Positions 60,224 to 64,000 of a stretch of DNA of 64,000 nt are shown piece after piece; position 1 is the stretch's first letter, and every line of letters begins with the position of its first letter. Origin of the DNA: Riptortus pedestris (lineage: Eukaryota > Arthropoda > Insecta > Hemiptera > Alydidae); assembly GCA_019009955.1 (NCBI GenBank), contig JADPXZ010000017.1:1-64000 (forward strand), in the 5' to 3' direction. The notes under the pieces are model-generated. The model had not been told where the DNA came from, did no database searches, and saw only the letters and a list, made by a program, of their open reading frames with translations. The position numbers were made by a program, and so were the translations under genes.

Positions 60224-61235
60224 GAGCGTAGTAACCCGATTAATAAAAATCCTCTTCCTCCCAAATTATGTTATTTAAGTAAAGTGCTTAAACAGGGTTA
60301 TTCCCTGCGGCCGATAGTGTCAAATGTGGGATCACCAACAGAATTACTGGCTAAGAGAATAACTTATGATTTCAATAAAACCACTCCAATAAGTATTTTA
60401 AGCCAACTTACCCAATAAACAATAGCTCAAAATTCATTGAAAAATTAAGTAATGTACAGGTAGATAAATGTGGACCGTAGACCCTGTAATATATTTGGAA
60501 ATTTCGAATATAATTAAGTTTACTCTTCCGCAGGGCTACTGTCTGTCCGATGGTAAATTTTATAAACAGAGAGGTCTTGCTATGGGATATCCGACCAGCC
60601 CCCTAGCGGCCGATGTATTCATGAATTGGTTCGAGCCCTGATTCATAATGTCGGATTGAAACCCATTTAAGAACAAAATTAAATTATGGACACGCTACAT
60701 AGATGATATGTTGTGTATTTTTGGGGGTTCAAAGAAGAAATTTCAAATGATGCACAACTTATTAAACGAAGAAAATTATAATAAAGAATTAAACTATATA
60801 TACCACTTGGAAGAAAGTGGAACAGTCGGGATTTCATCAGTAATATATATGATCGGAAATTAGGTAGAAATTTGTGAGAGAGAGTTTTAGGGATGGTGGG
60901 AATGAGGCTAAATCCTAGAGAATTTTGCCTTATTTAGGTCGCCAATGGGCATCCTGGGCAGAAAACTAAAAAGGCAGGGCCTTAGAAGAGCCTACAGAAG
61001 GGGGCATCACTGCAGAATTTTGCCTCCACGATTAATTACGCTGCTCTTCTAGGAGATAGATCAGGGGTGTACCTGCTGAAGTGTGGGATGTGTGAGGCCA
61101 GCTACGTGGGAAGGACAGAGGAAGTTACGTATCAGGAGTAAAGAACATAAGTAGTAAAGACAATAAGCTCAGACTTTTATTCCAACTGCAGGGATCACAA
61201 GGGAAATTCAGTCCATATGTGGTGGGAGAATAATT
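60224..61235 (+). mobile_element. Penelope-like retroelement remnant
   Basis: Plus-strand readings follow the Penelope order. LRPIVSNVGSP (about 60304-60336) is followed by KFYKQRGLAMGYPTSPLAAD (about 60558-60617) with VFMNWFE, then LWTRYIDDMLCIFGG (about 60685-60729; the YIDD catalytic motif). After a gap, GVYLLKCGMC with ASYVGRT (about 61067-61122) corresponds to the GIY-YIG endonuclease, here GVY and YVG, with the cysteine pair typical of Penelope enzymes. Frameshifts and stops occur between blocks, so the element is dead. The 5' part is missing. Confidence 0.85.
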
Positions 61236-61259
61236 TATTTTTTATCGTTAGGATTTCTG

Positions 61260-61890
61260 AAGTAGCCACATAAACCTTACGTGTCAGGTATGATACATAG
61301 ATGTGAATAACGTAATAGATATGCATAAATATGAAGTTCTAGAATTAATGCACTGAGTCTGCAATCAGCTGCCATATTTGAGAGGAAGAACCTGTCTCTA
61401 CCCTTGTATATTTATATCGATGCTCTAATCCCACACACGTTGAGGGTTGCACGTTCGAGTCCCCAGACATCACTAAAAAAAAATCTTATGTGCACATTGA
61501 TATTTTCAAGTTCAAAAGTTAAAAACTGAAAAATACTATGTAAATACGGCCAGGTTCTTTTGCTAATAGTGCTAATTATTAAACTAAGATAAAGTATCAT
61601 AGTAGTCTGTAGAAGTATCGCATGGATTCCTTGAGAAAGATTTAATCTATTTTATTCAGATTAAAACATAATTACCGTTATTGCTCAAGATATTCAAGTC
61701 AATTTGGAAATGGAAACCCTCTTCATACATTTTACATGAAATGCTTCCTGCTAAGGGTCTATTATTACATACTCCGAAAATTGTCAATGAAAAACGACCT
61801 ATTAGGAGATAAGAAGGAAATGTGGTTATAGTCGACAACAGAAGAAATGGATAGAAATATTGATATTATCCTGGCAAATGCATTGGGAGG
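61260..61890. other. Intergenic stretch
   Basis: A tRNA-like patch at about 61420-61470 (GTTCGAGTCCCC) resembles a box B but has no matching acceptor stem; it may be a SINE head fragment. Confidence 0.4.
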
Positions 61891-61894
61891 AGCT

Positions 61895-63910
61895 AGTGAC
61901 TAGTGATAATGAAAATGTTTATTATGATAAAGTCGCTCATTGATAACGTAATGGTTTATATTTCCTAACTTATCTTAACTTGCTCCTAAAAAGGATGAAT
62001 GTGTTGGTTGTGACTGAGTAATTTATTGATACTGAATTGATGTATACTTCATTCCTTATCTTAACATTCTCTTATTGGACTTATTTATGTTTTGGGGATA
62101 TTTACAACTTTCTGCTCGAGATAAGCTAATGATCTAGAACTACATTAATTGAAACCTTGACTACCATCATTCATAAAATTATAAATTTATAATGAACAAA
62201 TAGAATCAATTATTGTCTCAACTACCATGGAATTTACGATTTTAGGTCTGGTGGGATTTTCTAGATACTAAGCATTGGGTTTAACAAAAACTTTGAAATT
62301 GACTACATTGTGGTAAATACTTTGTTGCTCTACGACCAACGTATAATCTATTTGCTCATGTAATAAACAATTTGTAATTCACTATTTTCCCTGATTCTTG
62401 TATTTAACCACATATTTACGTTTTTTGGAATATTAACAAGTATTAGCTAGATTCAAGGAACTATAAGTAAACTTCTTGTTTCCAAATACGAAAACCAATA
62501 TATCTGAAAATTATATGTATTAGACTGTATTAGTACGATAAATAGAAAATCTATATTTCTATGTGTAAAATAATTTCTGCAGACCACAAGATCCAATTCT
62601 CAGGGTTCTCGTGAAACCAACTTGTCTGACCAACAATGAATTAGATTTCATAAAAACTAAAAGTCCATCAAGCAGTGACTGCGGAAACTTAGCAGATTTC
62701 CCAAGTACTGTAATGACCCACTAGTGATCTCATCTCAACATATATTCGAATTACGAAAAAAATTATAAAACAACAAATGCTGAGAGACAATATTTTAATA
62801 AGATTGGTTCTGTAATATTTCTTGATCCTACTCATAATAACGGAGACAAATTGAATTTCCCATCACCTCTTTATCACCACCCCCTCCCCCCGAAACGGCC
62901 GGACCTCATTCTATTTAACTCCTGAAAAACAAATTTTTCGAAAACAGCTAAGAATACTGGTGAGTGATAGCGTTGAAATATAGCTTATTTCACGTTTCTG
63001 AGGATAGGTATAGATAGATAAATGTAACTTTGAAGTTGTTAATAAAAAATAAAATTGCACTTTATTCAATTCTCTATTGACAAGTTCCTAATTAAAACAC
63101 TTGATAAAGATAAAAATGTACTGAAGGATTAGTTAATAACTATTAAGGAATATATAATGGTACTTACTATTTGACCAAGATTTCCTCCAGAGTTCTATCT
63201 TCAGTCTAGTTAATGGGAATTTTAAAGATGGATAAATCACTTAATTGTGATTTTATAAAAAGGCAGAAATATAAACAAGTCTTTTTTTTTAAATTATACA
63301 AGGCTAATTTTAAATTTGTTCTGAAAAGTAAAATGAATTTACCTATTTATATTCTTTTTTTACTACATGTAATGTACAACCCCTTTAATACCAAAAATTG
63401 GTTATATAGCAATGAATGAACTTATGGGGTAGTTAATAACTAAAGATGAATATTCCTCGGTACCTACCTAATATTTGAAAATATCTTGTAAAAATATTCG
63501 TGAAATTGATCTTCATTCTGCTCTCAAACGAACTCAAAAAATTTGTTTTGTTTTTTTAAGAAAAAAGAATGGAAAAGGTAATATAAACGGTTACAATTTT
63601 TGAAAATATAATGTGATACAAAATTCTCTGGCCCTTATTTTATGTTTTATATTCTTTTCAGTACTTATTTCTTCTTATACACTATTCACTGAATAATAAA
63701 TCAAACTGATTAAATGACAGAATAATTTGAAAATATATGTATCTATAAATAGAGTATTGCGCCAAAGATAGGATGTATTCCACATCTGTTTTTGTGGTCA
63801 GTTTCCGCATTTGTGTTCCATTTCCTTTTTGGCGACCTATTTTTGTTTTAGTGTTAGTTTTTTAAACAAGGTTTCCTTTTGAGAACATCGGCACAGCAGC
63901 GAAACTCAAA
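61895..63910 (+). repeat. 1.9-kb dispersed repeat, copy 2
   Basis: Direct copy of 14105-16016, about 47.8 kb away, with an extra segment of about 130 bases at 61981-62108 and small indels. Sequence beyond 63910 and before 61895 is not shared, which sets the boundaries. Confidence 0.85.
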
Positions 63911-64000
63911 CAAATAAATAAATATTGCTGGATACTGTCTGTATCCTTACTAATCCATTACTATACTATAGCCAATACTAAGACTCTGCAGGATAATATA

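Noticed and set aside
61418..61475. Possible tRNA gene
   Set aside because: Only a box B-like GTTCGAGTCCCC is present; no acceptor stem pairing or complete cloverleaf could be drawn.

Overview
This is a 64-kb piece of AT-rich eukaryotic (animal) genomic DNA. It has no long open reading frames, many dinucleotide microsatellites, tRNA-derived SINEs and remnants of at least six retroelement and DNA-transposon classes. The mix (RTE and Jockey-type LINEs, a Penelope-like element, Ty3/gypsy pieces, piggyBac, Tc1/mariner, MITEs) and arthropod-like heat-shock elements suggest an insect or other arthropod. That placement is an inference and I cannot name the species. No bacterial features, intact transposase, rRNA or convincing functional tRNA gene were seen.

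Layout. 1-13.9 kb is intergenic DNA with copies of a MITE-like family (called MITE-A here), several SINEs, one good candidate first coding exon on the minus strand (7784-7949, with a TATA box upstream) and a Jockey-type reverse transcriptase remnant (12.6-13.3 kb). 14.1-16.0 kb is one copy of a 1.9-kb repeat whose second copy closes the window (61.9-63.9 kb). 17.4-22.4 kb is a giant imperfect palindrome whose loop holds a MITE-A copy split by a dead Tc1/mariner element. 26.5-28.1 kb is a 5'-truncated RTE-type LINE.

28.3-45.6 kb is a large, old tandem segmental duplication. Each copy carries its own giant palindrome (28.4-32.25 and 39.0-43.6 kb) made partly of Ty3/gypsy gag-protease-RNase H sequence, followed by the same tandem repeats and flank. 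Copy A contains a 1.2-kb piggyBac-like element at TTAA (35148-36349). Copy B keeps the matching empty TTAA site. A fourth palindrome of different sequence occupies 46.3-48.5 kb. 48.7-50.8 kb holds scattered pieces of a second Jockey/R1-like LINE.

51.2-55.1 kb may be a spliced minus-strand transcription unit: CCAAT/E2F-like promoter, consensus splice sites, terminal poly(A) signals. Directly upstream of it, 55.6-59.4 kb holds the most striking signal: seven repeated promoter-like modules, each with two near-perfect heat-shock elements around an inverted CCAAT box, two of them also with a perfect TGACGTCA. 60.2-61.2 kb is a Penelope-like element with reverse transcriptase and GIY-YIG motifs.

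The two ideas most worth testing are (1) an amplified array of heat-shock-factor binding modules beside a possible transcription unit, and (2) long hairpin-forming loci carrying Ty3/gypsy sequence, which could give rise to hairpin-derived small interfering RNAs. Both are inferences from sequence alone.
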